Positions 19,773 through 32,386 of a DNA stretch of 64,000 bases are shown in pieces. The stretch spans positions 109,863 through 173,862 of the forward strand of contig NZ_JAIVAH010000023.1 of assembly GCF_020171745.1 (NCBI RefSeq). Reading direction: 5' to 3'. Numbering within the stretch: position 1 is the stretch's first letter; each line of letters begins with the position of its first letter. Source of the stretch: Prescottella equi. Lineage in GTDB: Bacteria; Actinomycetota; Actinomycetes; Mycobacteriales; Mycobacteriaceae. The translations under genes were made by a program, and so were the position numbers. The notes under the pieces are model-generated. The model was not told the origin of the DNA and did no database searches. It saw nothing but the letters and a program-made list of their open reading frames with translations.

Positions 19773-20198
19773 GTGTCTCCTCCGTCGGGTTCTGCGACCG
19801 GATCGAGTGGTCTCGGCGGCGATATCGAACTGTCCGGGCAAAAGGTGAACGCCCGTCCGACTGCTGGTCTGAAGCTACCGCCGACCTGGCGGTTCCGCTG
19901 GGGAGTGGAAGTGACGCTCCCGTTTCGGGCTGTTGCCTTTCGGCTGCGGGCAACTGAGATCGGCCGTCCGGCGCAGTCTCGAGAAGCGTTGCATCCAAGG
20001 CGTTCCGGTCGAATCGAGGACGGGCCGTGGTGGCTCCGGCGTGGGCGGCCGAAGTGTGACGAAGAAGGCATTCTCGCGCCAGCGGCGACTCGAATCGGAG
20101 TCAAACGGTCAATCAACCAATTTCGGGCGATGGTCCGCTAGCGTCCCGTGGTGCCGGATTCGAATGGCGGACAAAGAAAATGACATAGGGAGGGCACA
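19773..20198. other. 426-bp divergent control region, betT / secreted protein
   Basis: No gene seen. It must hold the betT promoter (minus strand) and that of the secreted-protein gene (plus strand). Visible items are the ribosome binding sites at both ends, short dyads (GGGAG-N11-CTCCC near 19900; GACTC-GAATCG-GAGTC near 20086) and a TAGCGT hexamer at about 20140 that could serve the plus-strand gene with a leader of about 50 nt. No BetI gene or clear BetI site is seen. Confidence 0.5.
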
Positions 20199-21812
20199 GT
20201 GCGAAGGCTCTGGACAGCGGTCTTCACGGCAGTTCTTTTATCAGCGTTCTCCACGACGGCGGGCGCAGCCCCGTTGTCCAGCGCCTTGGGGTCGAGCGGT
20301 TCGCTGGGGTCTTCGCTGGGATCCTCCGACGAGTCGGCGGGATATGTCGCGGTCGACCCGACCTCGGGAATTCTGATCGCGACCAGTGGATTCGACGTCA
20401 AGCGCGACGGGTTCTCGTTCGAGAACTGGGCGAGGCCGGACGACCAGGTTCACCGCCGTGGACTGACGCCCTCGGTCATGCAGTCGCTCTACGGCGACCG
20501 GATCTGCTCGAGAATCGTCGACGGCGGCTGCGTTCTCACCGCGACCGGTCAGGCGCTCCAGGACGATCTGAACGAAACGTGGAGTATCGGGCATTGTTTC
20601 GGGTTTGCCGCGTTGGCAGGTCTCTTCGCCACCGGTCAACTCGACAAGGCGGACCATCTTGCGGTGGGGCCGAATGTCTACGACGAGCCGACGTCGGATC
20701 ATCTCGACGGATTGATCTCTCGGTACGCCAGTACGCAGATCTCCCCTCCGACCAGCGATGCGAATTCTGCGACTTCGGTCGCCGACACTCTCGACAAACT
20801 CGACGCAGCCTGGGCGCGGGGCGACAGTTACATTCTCACGATCGCTGGGGAGATCGGTGGGCACGCGGTAACGCCGATCGCATTGCGTGACCTCGGCAAC
20901 GGCAAGACCGGAATTGTCGTGTACGACAACAACTATCCCGGTGTCGAGAAGATGATTGTGGCGAATGCTGCTGCCGACGAGTGGTACTACACCACTGCTC
21001 TGAATCCAGCGGACAAGAGCTATCTGTTCGTCGGATCCTCGGAGAACCCGATGGTGCTGGTCGACCTGCCGCAGACGACCGCGGTACACGAATGTCCCAC
21101 GTGTCGCGACTCCGGCGACGATTCTGTCCTCGTCCTGGTCAAGGACAATGCAGAGAACCGGGACGGCACGATCATCGACTGGGATCTCGACATCACGGCG
21201 CCCGGCGGGGGCGAGGTCGCCGGGCTCGAACAACTCGCGCTGCAGAACAATCAGAAGGCGGCGCTGTTCCGTGTTCCGGCAGGCGTCGCGTTCGAGATGA
21301 CGATGGGCAAGGTCCCCGTCGGTCCGGCCGCGGACATCGACATCTCCCTCTACGGTGACGGCTGGATCAACGAGATCGACGACATCAAGCTGTCGGCCGG
21401 AGCGAGCGCCTCGGTGAAGGTCGATCAGGATCAGCGCAAACTCAGCCTGAACAGCAACTTCCCGGTCGAGCCGACGCTGAGGCTGGCCAGTGAGCAGGCG
21501 AACTGGTCGGTGGCGGCCCAAGGTACCGGGCTCCGCGTGCTGCCGGGCAGCACCTTGTCGGTCGAACGCCAGACCGATGGCGACTACGTGTACGCGCTCG
21601 GCGGCATCGGGCTTCCGGGTTCTCTGAAGCTCGACGTCCGGCACCGAGACGCCGTTCGGGATCGGAACGTGACCACCGGTGGTCCGGTGAGCATCCCCGT
21701 CAATTCGTCCGCGTCGGTGGCCGCGCACGCGTGGAACGGGGAAACCCCGCTCGCGGTGCGCGTCGACGGGAACGGGGTCGATCGCACGTACCCGATGGTT
21801 CCCACGAGTTAG
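20199..21812 (+). CDS. Secreted protein with C39/papain-like catalytic triad
   Basis: No named family recognised. The 537-residue precursor has a signal peptide ending near STTAGAAP and a Ser/Gly/Leu-rich linker (about residues 26-46). Next comes a globular part with ETWSIGHCFGFAALAG (C133), GEIGGHAVTPIALRD (H222) and GIVVYDNNYPG (D243-N245). Cys, then GGH, then a strand ending in D/N is the order and spacing of C39-like and papain-like peptidases. Residues about 290-537 look like beta-rich domains, and one CPTC motif may form a disulfide. Start is GTG after AGGGAGGGCAC. The triad may act as a peptidase, transpeptidase or deamidase; the substrate is unknown. It stands alone between betT and the permease. 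Confidence 0.75.
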   Translation: MRRLWTAVFTAVLLSAFSTTAGAAPLSSALGSSGSLGSSLGSSDESAGYVAVDPTSGILIATSGFDVKRDGFSFENWARPDDQVHRRGLTPSVMQSLYGDRICSRIVDGGCVLTATGQALQDDLNETWSIGHCFGFAALAGLFATGQLDKADHLAVGPNVYDEPTSDHLDGLISRYASTQISPPTSDANSATSVADTLDKLDAAWARGDSYILTIAGEIGGHAVTPIALRDLGNGKTGIVVYDNNYPGVEKMIVANAAADEWYYTTALNPADKSYLFVGSSENPMVLVDLPQTTAVHECPTCRDSGDDSVLVLVKDNAENRDGTIIDWDLDITAPGGGEVAGLEQLALQNNQKAALFRVPAGVAFEMTMGKVPVGPAADIDISLYGDGWINEIDDIKLSAGASASVKVDQDQRKLSLNSNFPVEPTLRLASEQANWSVAAQGTGLRVLPGSTLSVERQTDGDYVYALGGIGLPGSLKLDVRHRDAVRDRNVTTGGPVSIPVNSSASVAAHAWNGETPLAVRVDGNGVDRTYPMVPTS

Positions 21813-21827
21813 CGAATCCGTTCGAGA

Positions 21828-21865
21828 GGCTGCGGCCATCCACCGTTCGGTGGGTGGCCGCAGCC
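21828..21865 (+). terminator. terminator after the secreted protein gene
   Basis: Arms GGCTGCGGCCATCCACC and GGTGGGTGGCCGCAGCC pair perfectly except for one position, around a GTTC loop, 16 bp after the stop. Confidence 0.85.
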
Positions 21866-21964
21866 TTGTAGTCGGTCGGCCCGTCGTCGAACCGGGCACT
21901 CGGTACGGATGTGATTCGGATGGCGAGTCCCGGTGCGGTGGTGTATCGCCGCAGGCGGTGGCCC

Positions 21965-21979
21965 TAGTATTGGCCAACT
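21965..21979 (+). promoter_or_regulatory. TAGTAT -10 element of the permease gene
   Basis: TAGTAT lies 9 nt before the GTG at 21980 and no Shine-Dalgarno sequence is present, so the leader is at most a few bases. Confidence 0.45.
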
Positions 21980-23293
21980 GTGACGAGTACAGAGGACCGC
22001 GCGGGAAGCGCGCCCGAACAGGAAGCCGGCACCGGGATGTTCGGATGGGCGCTGCACGGCGACGGCCGACGGATCAGCGACGGCGCGGTGGTGGCACCGC
22101 ACGAGCGGCTGTCGTGGCCGCGCACCATCGGCATCGGCATGCAGCACGTGATCGCGATGTTCGGTGCGACGCTGCTGGTGCCGACGATCACCGGATTCCC
22201 GGTGACGACCACGCTGCTGTTCTCGGGTATCGGCACCGTGCTGTTCCTCCTCATCACCCGCGGCCGGATTCCCAGCTACCTCGGTTCGTCGTTCGCGTTC
22301 ATCGCGCCGCTCACCGCGGCCGCCGGTGACGGGCCTGCTGCGCAGCTCGGCGGCGTCGTCGCGGCCGGTGTCGCGCTGATGCTCGTCGGCCTCGCGGTCA
22401 AGTTGATCGGCGCCCGCGTCATCGACGCCGTCATGCCGCCCGTCGTCACCGGCGCCGTCGTGGCACTGATCGGACTCAACCTCGCGCCCACCGCCGCCGG
22501 GTCGTTCCAGGCGCAGCCGCTGATCGCCGCCGTGACGCTCCTCGGCATCCTGCTCGCCACCGTGATCGGGCCCGGGATCATCGGGCGTCTCGGCATCCTC
22601 ATCGGTGTCGTGGTCGGCTGGGTGTTTGCCGCGATCACCGGCGGCCTCGCCGACGAGCGCGTCGACGCGCTGCGTGAGGCCGCATGGTTCGGTGTGCCGC
22701 ATCTGCGCGGGCCGTCGTTCGATCTGTCCGTGATCCTGCTCGCGCTGCCGGTCGTGATCGTCCTGATCGCCGAGAACGTGGGCCACGTCAAGGCGGTCTC
22801 CGCGATGACCGGCAAGCCGCTTGACGACCTCGCCGGCAACGCACTGTTCGCCGACGGACTCGCCACCACCCTCGCGGGCGCCGGTGGTGGCTCGGGAACC
22901 ACGACGTACGCCGAGAACATCGGCGTCATGGCGGCGACCCGCGTGTACTCGACGGCCGCGTACTGGGTGGCCGCCGTCACCGCCATCGTCCTGTCCTTCT
23001 CGCCGAAGTTCGGGGCGCTGGTCTTCACGGTTCCGGACGGCGTGATCGGCGGCGCGACGATGGTGCTGTACGGCCTGATCGGCGTCCTCGGTGTCCGGAT
23101 CTGGATGGACGCCAAGGTGGACTTCACCGACCCGGTCAACCTCACCGTGGTCGCGACCGCGCTCGTCGCCGGCATCGGCAACCTGACGCTGTCCATCGGA
23201 TCCGTCGAACTGGGCGGCATCGCGTGGGGTTCGGTCGGCATCCTCGTCGCCTACCCGGTGATGCGCCGGCTGTACTCGTTGCGCCGCGACTAG
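21980..23293 (+). CDS. NCS2 uracil-xanthine permease
   Basis: Proton-coupled nucleobase importer of the UraA/PyrP branch, 437 residues. After a 50-residue cytoplasmic N-terminus it shows about 12-14 TM segments: MQHVIAMFGATLLVPTITGF (the family's first helix with QH), SYLGSSFAFIAPLTAA, VIVLIAENVGHVKAVSAMTG with the substrate Glu, and the second-half motif GAGGGSGTTTYAENIGVMAA. These fit uracil transport best, with xanthine possible. The start is GTG with no ribosome binding site. Flanking hairpins on both sides make it a single-gene unit. Confidence 0.9.
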   Translation: MTSTEDRAGSAPEQEAGTGMFGWALHGDGRRISDGAVVAPHERLSWPRTIGIGMQHVIAMFGATLLVPTITGFPVTTTLLFSGIGTVLFLLITRGRIPSYLGSSFAFIAPLTAAAGDGPAAQLGGVVAAGVALMLVGLAVKLIGARVIDAVMPPVVTGAVVALIGLNLAPTAAGSFQAQPLIAAVTLLGILLATVIGPGIIGRLGILIGVVVGWVFAAITGGLADERVDALREAAWFGVPHLRGPSFDLSVILLALPVVIVLIAENVGHVKAVSAMTGKPLDDLAGNALFADGLATTLAGAGGGSGTTTYAENIGVMAATRVYSTAAYWVAAVTAIVLSFSPKFGALVFTVPDGVIGGATMVLYGLIGVLGVRIWMDAKVDFTDPVNLTVVATALVAGIGNLTLSIGSVELGGIAWGSVGILVAYPVMRRLYSLRRD

Positions 23294-23321
23294 TCCGCGC
23301 ACTCGCCACGAGAACTCTCCA

Positions 23322-23367
23322 CGAGCACGATTCGTGACCTGAACCACACGGTCACGAATCGTGCTCG
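23322..23367. terminator. perfect 18-bp inverted repeat, probable terminator
   Basis: CGAGCACGATTCGTGACC and its exact complement GGTCACGAATCGTGCTCG flank a 10-nt loop, 28 bp after the permease stop. No T-run follows. A protein-binding role is possible but less likely. Confidence 0.7.
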
Positions 23368-23471
23368 TCTCGGTCATGGATCGCCACTGATCCTCGCTTT
23401 ACGGTCATGTCGAGGAAGCACGTCCGCCGCTGCGTGCCCGCACGCCGGCGAAGTCGACACGAGGAGACGCA

Positions 23472-24617
23472 GTGGAACGCACCCTGTTCGAACCCGAGCA
23501 CGAACTCTTCCGGGAGTCCTACCGCAAGTTCCTCGACCAGCACGTCGCGCCGTTCCACGATCAGTGGGAAGAACAGAACATCGTCGATCGGTCGGTGTGG
23601 GTCGAGGCCGGTAAGCAGGGATTCCTCGGAATGGCGGTACCCGAGGAGTACGGCGGCGGGGGAGTCGACGACTTCCGCTACAACGCGGTCCTCACCGAGG
23701 AGACCACGCGTGGCGGTTACAGCGGCGTCGGCTTCATGCTGCACAACGACGTCGTCGCCCCCTACCTGATCAACCTCACCAACGAGGAGCAGAAGCAGCG
23801 CTGGCTGCCCGGCTTCTGTTCGGGCGAACTGATCACCGCGATCGCCATGACCGAACCCGGCACCGGCAGCGACCTGCAGAACATCAAGACCCGCGCCGTC
23901 AAGGACGGCGACCACTGGATCCTCAACGGCGCCAAGACGTTCATCACCAACGGCATCAACGCCGACGTGGTGATCGTCGTGGCCTGCACCGACCCCGACA
24001 AGGGTGCCCAGGGCTTCTCGCTGCTGGTTGTCGAACGCGGGATGGAGGGCTTCGAGCGGGGTCGCAACCTCGACAAGATCGGCCTCAAGGCGCAGGACAC
24101 CGCGGAACTGAGCTTCACCGACGTCCGGGTGCCCGCGGAGAACCTCCTCGGTGAGGAAGGCATGGGCTTCATCTACCTGATGCAGAACCTGCCGCAGGAG
24201 CGCCTGTCGATCGCCGTCGTCGCGGCCGCCGCGATGGAGTCGTGCCTCGACATGACGATCCAGTACTGCCGCGACCGCAAGGCGTTCGGCAAGTCGATCG
24301 GTAGTTTCCAGAACACGCGGTTCGTCCTCGCCGAACTGGCGACCGAGACCACCGCGGTACGCGTCCTCGTCGACAAGTTCATCGAACAGCTCAACGACGG
24401 GAAGCTGACCGTTCAGGAGGCCGCCATGGCCAAGTGGTGGACGACGGAGGCCCAGGTCAAGCTCATCGACCGGTGTCTGCAGTTGCACGGCGGCTACGGC
24501 TACATGCGCGAGTACCCGATCGCGAAGGCGTACATGGATTCGCGGGTCCAGACGATCTACGGCGGAACCACCGAGATCATGAAGGAGATCATCGGTAGGG
24601 GTCTGAACCTGGGCTGA
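23472..24617 (+). CDS. Acyl-CoA dehydrogenase
   Basis: FAD-dependent alpha,beta-dehydrogenation of an acyl-CoA in fatty-acid or branched-chain catabolism. The 381-residue protein has the N-terminal helical domain, the middle beta domain (AMTEPGTGSDLQNIKTRA, then LNGAKTFITNG) and the C-terminal helices with DRKAFGKSIGSFQNTRF. The family ending IYGGTTEIMKEIIGRGL is also present. The position that holds the catalytic Glu of medium-chain enzymes (YEGT) is Gly here (YGGT). As in long-chain and isovaleryl enzymes, the base is then expected in the earlier helix, probably the Glu of AAAAMESCLD. The start is GTG after AGGAGACGCA. Chain-length preference is not determined. Confidence 0.92.
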   Translation: MERTLFEPEHELFRESYRKFLDQHVAPFHDQWEEQNIVDRSVWVEAGKQGFLGMAVPEEYGGGGVDDFRYNAVLTEETTRGGYSGVGFMLHNDVVAPYLINLTNEEQKQRWLPGFCSGELITAIAMTEPGTGSDLQNIKTRAVKDGDHWILNGAKTFITNGINADVVIVVACTDPDKGAQGFSLLVVERGMEGFERGRNLDKIGLKAQDTAELSFTDVRVPAENLLGEEGMGFIYLMQNLPQERLSIAVVAAAAMESCLDMTIQYCRDRKAFGKSIGSFQNTRFVLAELATETTAVRVLVDKFIEQLNDGKLTVQEAAMAKWWTTEAQVKLIDRCLQLHGGYGYMREYPIAKAYMDSRVQTIYGGTTEIMKEIIGRGLNLG

Positions 24618-24631
24618 CCGGACCGATCGAC

Positions 24632-24673
24632 AACGGCGAAGGGACCGCGGCACGCCGCGGTCCCTTCGCCGTT
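24632..24673. terminator. bidirectional terminator
   Basis: AACGGCGAAGGGACCGCGG and CCGCGGTCCCTTCGCCGTT are exact complements around a short CACG loop. It separates the convergent acyl-CoA dehydrogenase and lexA genes. Confidence 0.9.
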
Positions 24674-24683
24674 GGTGTCGTCG

Positions 24684-25412
24684 TCAGAGCTTGCGCATCA
24701 CGGTGACGACCTTGCCGAGGATCGCGGCGTCGTTGCCGGGGATGGGCTCGAACAGGGGATTGTGAGGCATCAGCCACACGTCCTTGCCGGTCCGCTTGAA
24801 CGTCTTGACCGTCGCCTCGCCGTCGATCATCGCCGCGACGATGTCGCCGTTCTCGGCGACGTTCTGCTGCCGGACCACCACCCAGTCGCCGTCGCAGATC
24901 GCGGCGTCGATCATCGACTCGCCGACGACCTTCAGCAGGAAGAGAGAGCCCTGGCCGACGAGTTCGCGGGGCAGCGGGAACACGTCCTCGACGGCTTCCT
25001 CGGCCAGGATCGGGCCACCGGCCGCAATGCGTCCGAGGACCGGAACGAACGTCGGAGCGGGGCGGTCGGTCGATCCGTCGCGGTCGGGCGTCGTCTCGTC
25101 GATGGCGTCCAGGCCGCGAACATCGACGGCGCGGGGCCGGTTGGCGTCGCGCCGCAGGAAGCCCTTGCGCTCGAGGGTTCGCAGCTGGTGCGCCACCGAC
25201 GACGTGGACGTCAGGCCCACCGCGTCACCGATCTCGCGGATGCTCGGGGGATAGCCGCGCTCGGCGACGGATGCCCGGATCACCTCGAGCACCTTCCGCT
25301 GACGCGGCGTGAGCTGGGAGGCGTCGAGTGTGACCGTTACTTCCTCGGTCGAGGAGTTCCCGGAAGACGGAGTCCCGGAACGGCCCGAGGTGCTCGTGCT
25401 GTCGTCCTTCAT
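24684..25412 (-). CDS. lexA: SOS repressor LexA
   Basis: Represses DNA-damage genes and cleaves itself when bound to activated RecA. The 242-residue protein has a 30-residue Ser/Thr-rich lead. A winged HTH ([20 protein letters not shown] to [12 protein letters not shown]) comes next. The cleavage site is A131-G132 in GRIAAGGPI, and the catalytic dyad is S166 (GESM) and K203 (TVK). The ATG at 25412 is preferred because GAAGGAGG lies 10 nt upstream; an ATG eleven codons further up lacks such a site. A LexA box overlaps the -35 of its promoter, so it is autoregulated. Divergent from the SOS-type gene at 25667. Confidence 0.97.
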   Translation of the reverse strand: MKDDSTSTSGRSGTPSSGNSSTEEVTVTLDASQLTPRQRKVLEVIRASVAERGYPPSIREIGDAVGLTSTSSVAHQLRTLERKGFLRRDANRPRAVDVRGLDAIDETTPDRDGSTDRPAPTFVPVLGRIAAGGPILAEEAVEDVFPLPRELVGQGSLFLLKVVGESMIDAAICDGDWVVVRQQNVAENGDIVAAMIDGEATVKTFKRTGKDVWLMPHNPLFEPIPGNDAAILGKVVTVMRKL

Positions 25413-25465
25413 CGTGGGTGCGCCTCCTTCGCGGATACGTCGCATGCGTATCAGTTTGTGTGTCG

Positions 25466-25506
25466 AATCTATCCCGATCGGTCGGCTACTTCAAACATCT
25501 GTTCGA
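25466..25506 (-). promoter_or_regulatory. lexA promoter with overlapping LexA box
   Basis: Minus strand: -35 TTGAAG (25489-25494), a 17-bp spacer and -10 TAGATT (25466-25471). The LexA box at 25491-25506 reads TCAAACATCTGTTCGA on the plus strand, one base off TCGAAC-N4-GTTCGA. It overlaps the -35, as expected for autorepression. Confidence 0.8.
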
Positions 25507-25553
25507 GCCGTGTCGGCGATTCTGCTGACTTTGTCGGAGTCGCGTGGTAGAAA

Positions 25554-25585
25554 TCGAATATCTGTTCTATCGAACGCATGATCGA
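25554..25585 (+). promoter_or_regulatory. two degenerate LexA-box-like sites
   Basis: TCGAATATCTGTTCTA (25554-25569) has two mismatches to TCGAAC-N4-GTTCGA. TCGAACGCATGATCGA (25570-25585) has one. They abut, about 80-110 bp before the divergent gene's start, where its promoter is expected. Confidence 0.5.
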
Positions 25586-25666
25586 ACAGGGTGACGGCGG
25601 ACGGTTCGCATGGTCTCCACCAGTACGGCGAGCTGCAACGATTCGACGATTCGCAGGAGGGTTCGG

Positions 25667-26239
25667 ATGGGTACGGCACTTTCGGAGCAGCGAGCGGCAC
25701 GGTCGTTCGAGGGAGTGACCAGGGGGCGCGCCGTGTACGTGCGGGCGGACGCCTCGGGAATCGAGTACGGGTGCCGGCCGGCGCCGTCGCGTGTTCGGGC
25801 GGTCGACGTCGCCGAACCCGACATCGTGCGCGGGCGGACGCGGCAGCGCAGCACGGCCCGTCCCACGACGGGGGGTGTGCGGTACGGCACGGCGCCGCGG
25901 AACGGGTCCACCGGCACGCAGGTGTCCCGGGCCGACGGGCCGTCCCACGGCAGGAAGCGCCCGCTGTCCGGACTGTCCGCCGTGGTGGCGACCTTCGTCA
26001 TCACCGCCGGCGTCGTGGCCGGTCTCGACGCGATCGCCAACCTCAGGTCGGCGCAGACGGATTCCGCCCCGGCATCCACCGACTCGTCGCAGGTCCATCG
26101 AGGAGAGTCTCGTGGTGACGGCGCGGCGCGGACTGCTCCCGAGGCTCCCGTCGACCGGATCGTCGAGCTGAATGCGATGTCGGGCGCTGAGATTCGTCCG
26201 GGGCAGATCCTGATCAGCCCCGCGTCGCACGGGGGCTGA
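25667..26239 (+). CDS. Single-pass protein divergent from lexA, remnant LysM
   Basis: Probable counterpart of Rv2719c (ChiZ), the SOS-induced division inhibitor beside mycobacterial lexA. The 190-residue product has a basic cytoplasmic N-terminus of about 115 residues, one TM helix ([20 protein letters not shown]) and a short outer part. That part ends [20 protein letters not shown], which matches only the second half of a LysM domain. The first half is replaced by a Ser/Ala/Gly-rich linker, so peptidoglycan binding may be lost. The ATG at 25667 is chosen because GCAGGAGGG lies 5 nt upstream. LexA-like sites upstream suggest damage induction. Confidence 0.75.
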   Translation: MGTALSEQRAARSFEGVTRGRAVYVRADASGIEYGCRPAPSRVRAVDVAEPDIVRGRTRQRSTARPTTGGVRYGTAPRNGSTGTQVSRADGPSHGRKRPLSGLSAVVATFVITAGVVAGLDAIANLRSAQTDSAPASTDSSQVHRGESRGDGAARTAPEAPVDRIVELNAMSGAEIRPGQILISPASHGG

Positions 26240-26480
26240 CGTGGTGCGGCCGCGGAAGGCGCTTGCGGTCACCTCGCACCCTTCGCGCCGGCATCCGGCA
26301 GGTGCGGTTACCCGTGAGTCGGTACCGGGGCCGGTCGGGCGGGTATCCTCGAATCCTGTCAGTCCCACCACATCGCGTGGTCGCGTCGATATCGCGTCTC
26401 CCCTGCACGGGCCGGTCCTGCTGGTTCCCGCGGCGATCGAGGAGCAATCCAGCGGCCACGATGGCCACGAAGGATTCACC

Positions 26481-26960
26481 ATGCACTGCCCGTTCTGCCG
26501 GCACCCCGATTCGCGCGTGGTCGATTCCCGTGAGGCAGACGAGGGGGCGGCGATCCGTCGTCGTCGGTCGTGTCCGGAGTGCGGTCGCCGCTTCAGCACG
26601 GTGGAGACCGCGGTGCTCTCGGTGGTCAAGCGCAGCGGCGTCACCGAACCGTTCAGCCGGGAGAAAGTGGTGCAGGGCGTGCGGCGCGCGTGCCAGGGCC
26701 GGCAGGTCGACAACGATGCGCTGTACCTGCTGGCGCAACAAGTCGAGGACGCGGTTCGCGCCGCGGGCTCTCCCGAGATTCCCAGCCACGAGGTCGGATT
26801 GGCCATTCTCGGCCCCCTCCGCGACCTCGACGAGGTGGCCTACCTCAGATTCGCGTCGGTGTACCGGTCCTTCAGTTCGGCGGAGGACTTCGAGCGTGAG
26901 ATCAAGGATCTGCGCGCCCACCGTGACACCGACCTGGCCGAGGCCGACGCCGCCGAATAG
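26481..26960 (+). CDS. nrdR: Transcriptional repressor NrdR
   Basis: Zinc-ribbon/ATP-cone repressor of ribonucleotide reductase operons; senses ATP/dATP. The 159-residue protein has the ribbon cysteines C3, C6, C31 and C34 ([12 protein letters not shown] to [13 protein letters not shown]). The ATP-cone begins [20 protein letters not shown]. The C-terminal stretch [18 protein letters not shown] completes it. The ATG at 26481 is set by the Zn ribbon; the open frame reaches further upstream but lacks family similarity. A 241-bp gap precedes it with no recognised element. Confidence 0.96.
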   Translation: MHCPFCRHPDSRVVDSREADEGAAIRRRRSCPECGRRFSTVETAVLSVVKRSGVTEPFSREKVVQGVRRACQGRQVDNDALYLLAQQVEDAVRAAGSPEIPSHEVGLAILGPLRDLDEVAYLRFASVYRSFSSAEDFEREIKDLRAHRDTDLAEADAAE

Positions 26961-27021
26961 CAGCGTCGGCTCTTCTGTCAGGACCGGCGCACCGAGCCGA
27001 TCAAGGCTGATAGGTGCCCGA

Positions 27022-30960
<3,939 letters not shown>

Positions 30961-31136
30961 GCTGCGGACAGCCTATCGAAAGCGTGCAACGGCAATTCCT
31001 GCTGCGACCGGGTGGGGCATGCGCACGGCAGCTGCTGCACGATCCCGAGCGACGTCCCGGCCGCCGTCGCGGCGACCGGGCGGTCCGCTCCGGAACCGTG
31101 GCATAGTCGCTGAGGGAGCGGGGAAATAAGTCTCGG

Positions 31137-31171
31137 ATGAGTGGAGCACTGTGGTGAGTGGAGCGCTGTGG
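31137..31171 (+). repeat. 17-bp tandem duplication over the aminotransferase start
   Basis: TGAGTGGAGCACTGTGG (31138-31154) is followed directly by TGAGTGGAGCGCTGTGG (31155-31171), one mismatch. The first copy, read with the preceding A, gives ATG and a six-codon frame encoding MSGALW with a TGA stop at 31155-31157. That stop overlaps the GTG start at 31154. Because 17 is not a multiple of three, the upstream ATG is out of frame with the gene. Confidence 0.9.
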
Positions 31172-32380
31172 CACGGGTTCGCCGACATGGGGGCGGTGCA
31201 GCGCGACGGCGCTTTCGTCGTCTCCCGCGGTGAGGGCGCGTACATCTGGGACGACGCGGGTACCCGCTACCTCGACGCGACCGCGGGGCTGTGGTTCACC
31301 AACGTCGGGCACGGCCGCACCGAGATCGCCGACGCCGTCGCCGCACAGCTGTCGAAGGTGGCGCACTTCTCGAACTTCGGTGACTTCACCTCCGACACCA
31401 CCGTCGCCCTCGCCGAGCGTCTCGGGGCGATCGCGCCGGTGCCCGGATCGAAGGTGTTCTTCACATCGGGCGGCTCCGACTCCGTCGACTCGGCTGCCAA
31501 GCTCGCCCGCCGGTACTGGAACGAAGTGGGCCGGCCGGGGAAGAAGCTGATCGTCGGACGGCAGAAGGCGTATCACGGCATGCACGTCGCCGGCACCGCG
31601 CTCGCCGGCATTCCGGTCAACCGGGAGGGCTACGGCGAGCTTATGTCCGACGCCCGGACCGTCGGCTGGGACGACGCGAAGAGCCTGCTCGAGTTGATCG
31701 AGCGGGAGGGTGCGGACGCGATCGCGGCCTTCTTCTGCGAACCGATCATCGGCGCCGGCGGCATCTACCTGCCGCCCGAGGGCTATCTGACCGAGGTCCG
31801 CGACATCTGCCGTGAGCACGAGATCCTGTTCGTCGTCGACGAGGTCGTCACCGGCTTCGGGCGCATCGGTGGATCGTGGTTCGCATCCACCCGGTTCGGC
31901 CTCGAACCCGACATGATCACCACCGCGAAGGGCCTCACCTCCGGCTACGTCCCGATGGGCGCGGTGTTCGTCGCGCCGACCGTGGCCGAACCGTTCTTCG
32001 GCGGGGGCGTGTGGTGGCGGCACGGCTACACCTACGGCGGTCATGCCGGTGCCGCCGCGGCGGCGATGGCGAACCTCGACATCGTCGAGAGGGAGAACCT
32101 GCTGGACGAGGCGAAGCGGCTCGAGTCCTCGCTGCACGAGCATCTGGCGCCGCTCGCCGACCACCCCCGGGTGGCGGAGGTGCGCAGCGGGCTCGGCGCC
32201 GTCGCCGCCGTCCAGTTGGCTGATCCGTCGGAGGCGCTGCCGTTCGTGAAGACGCTGCGCGCGCACGGCATCTCGGGTCGCGCGGCCGGTCAGGGCGCGA
32301 TGCAGTTCTCGCCGTCGTTCGTCATGACCGACGAGCAGGTCGCGGAGATGGCCGCCGGCGTGCGCGCCGCCCTCGGCTGA
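31154..32380 (+). CDS. Class III PLP aminotransferase (omega-amino acid/polyamine type)
   Basis: PLP enzyme transferring an omega-amino group, 408 residues. It shows the N-terminal substrate loop (ATAGLWFTNVGHGR), the PLP phosphate site FFTSGGSDSVDSAAKLARRY, the Asp of FVVDEVVTGFGRIG and the Schiff-base Lys K259 in TTAKGLTSGYVPMG. The C-terminal domain is typical. It groups with beta-alanine/omega-amino-acid:pyruvate transaminases; substrate not determined. Start choice is affected by a 17-bp duplication. The GTG at 31154 gives MSGALWHG, the same residues as the upstream out-of-frame ATG copy; GTG at 31151 is an in-frame alternative. Confidence 0.88.
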   Translation: MSGALWHGFADMGAVQRDGAFVVSRGEGAYIWDDAGTRYLDATAGLWFTNVGHGRTEIADAVAAQLSKVAHFSNFGDFTSDTTVALAERLGAIAPVPGSKVFFTSGGSDSVDSAAKLARRYWNEVGRPGKKLIVGRQKAYHGMHVAGTALAGIPVNREGYGELMSDARTVGWDDAKSLLELIEREGADAIAAFFCEPIIGAGGIYLPPEGYLTEVRDICREHEILFVVDEVVTGFGRIGGSWFASTRFGLEPDMITTAKGLTSGYVPMGAVFVAPTVAEPFFGGGVWWRHGYTYGGHAGAAAAAMANLDIVERENLLDEAKRLESSLHEHLAPLADHPRVAEVRSGLGAVAAVQLADPSEALPFVKTLRAHGISGRAAGQGAMQFSPSFVMTDEQVAEMAAGVRAALG

Positions 32381-32386
32381 CCGAGG

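Noticed and set aside
19773..20198. Possible GlnR or BetI sites before betT
   Set aside because: Only short imperfect dyads are present; none matches a known consensus well enough to name.
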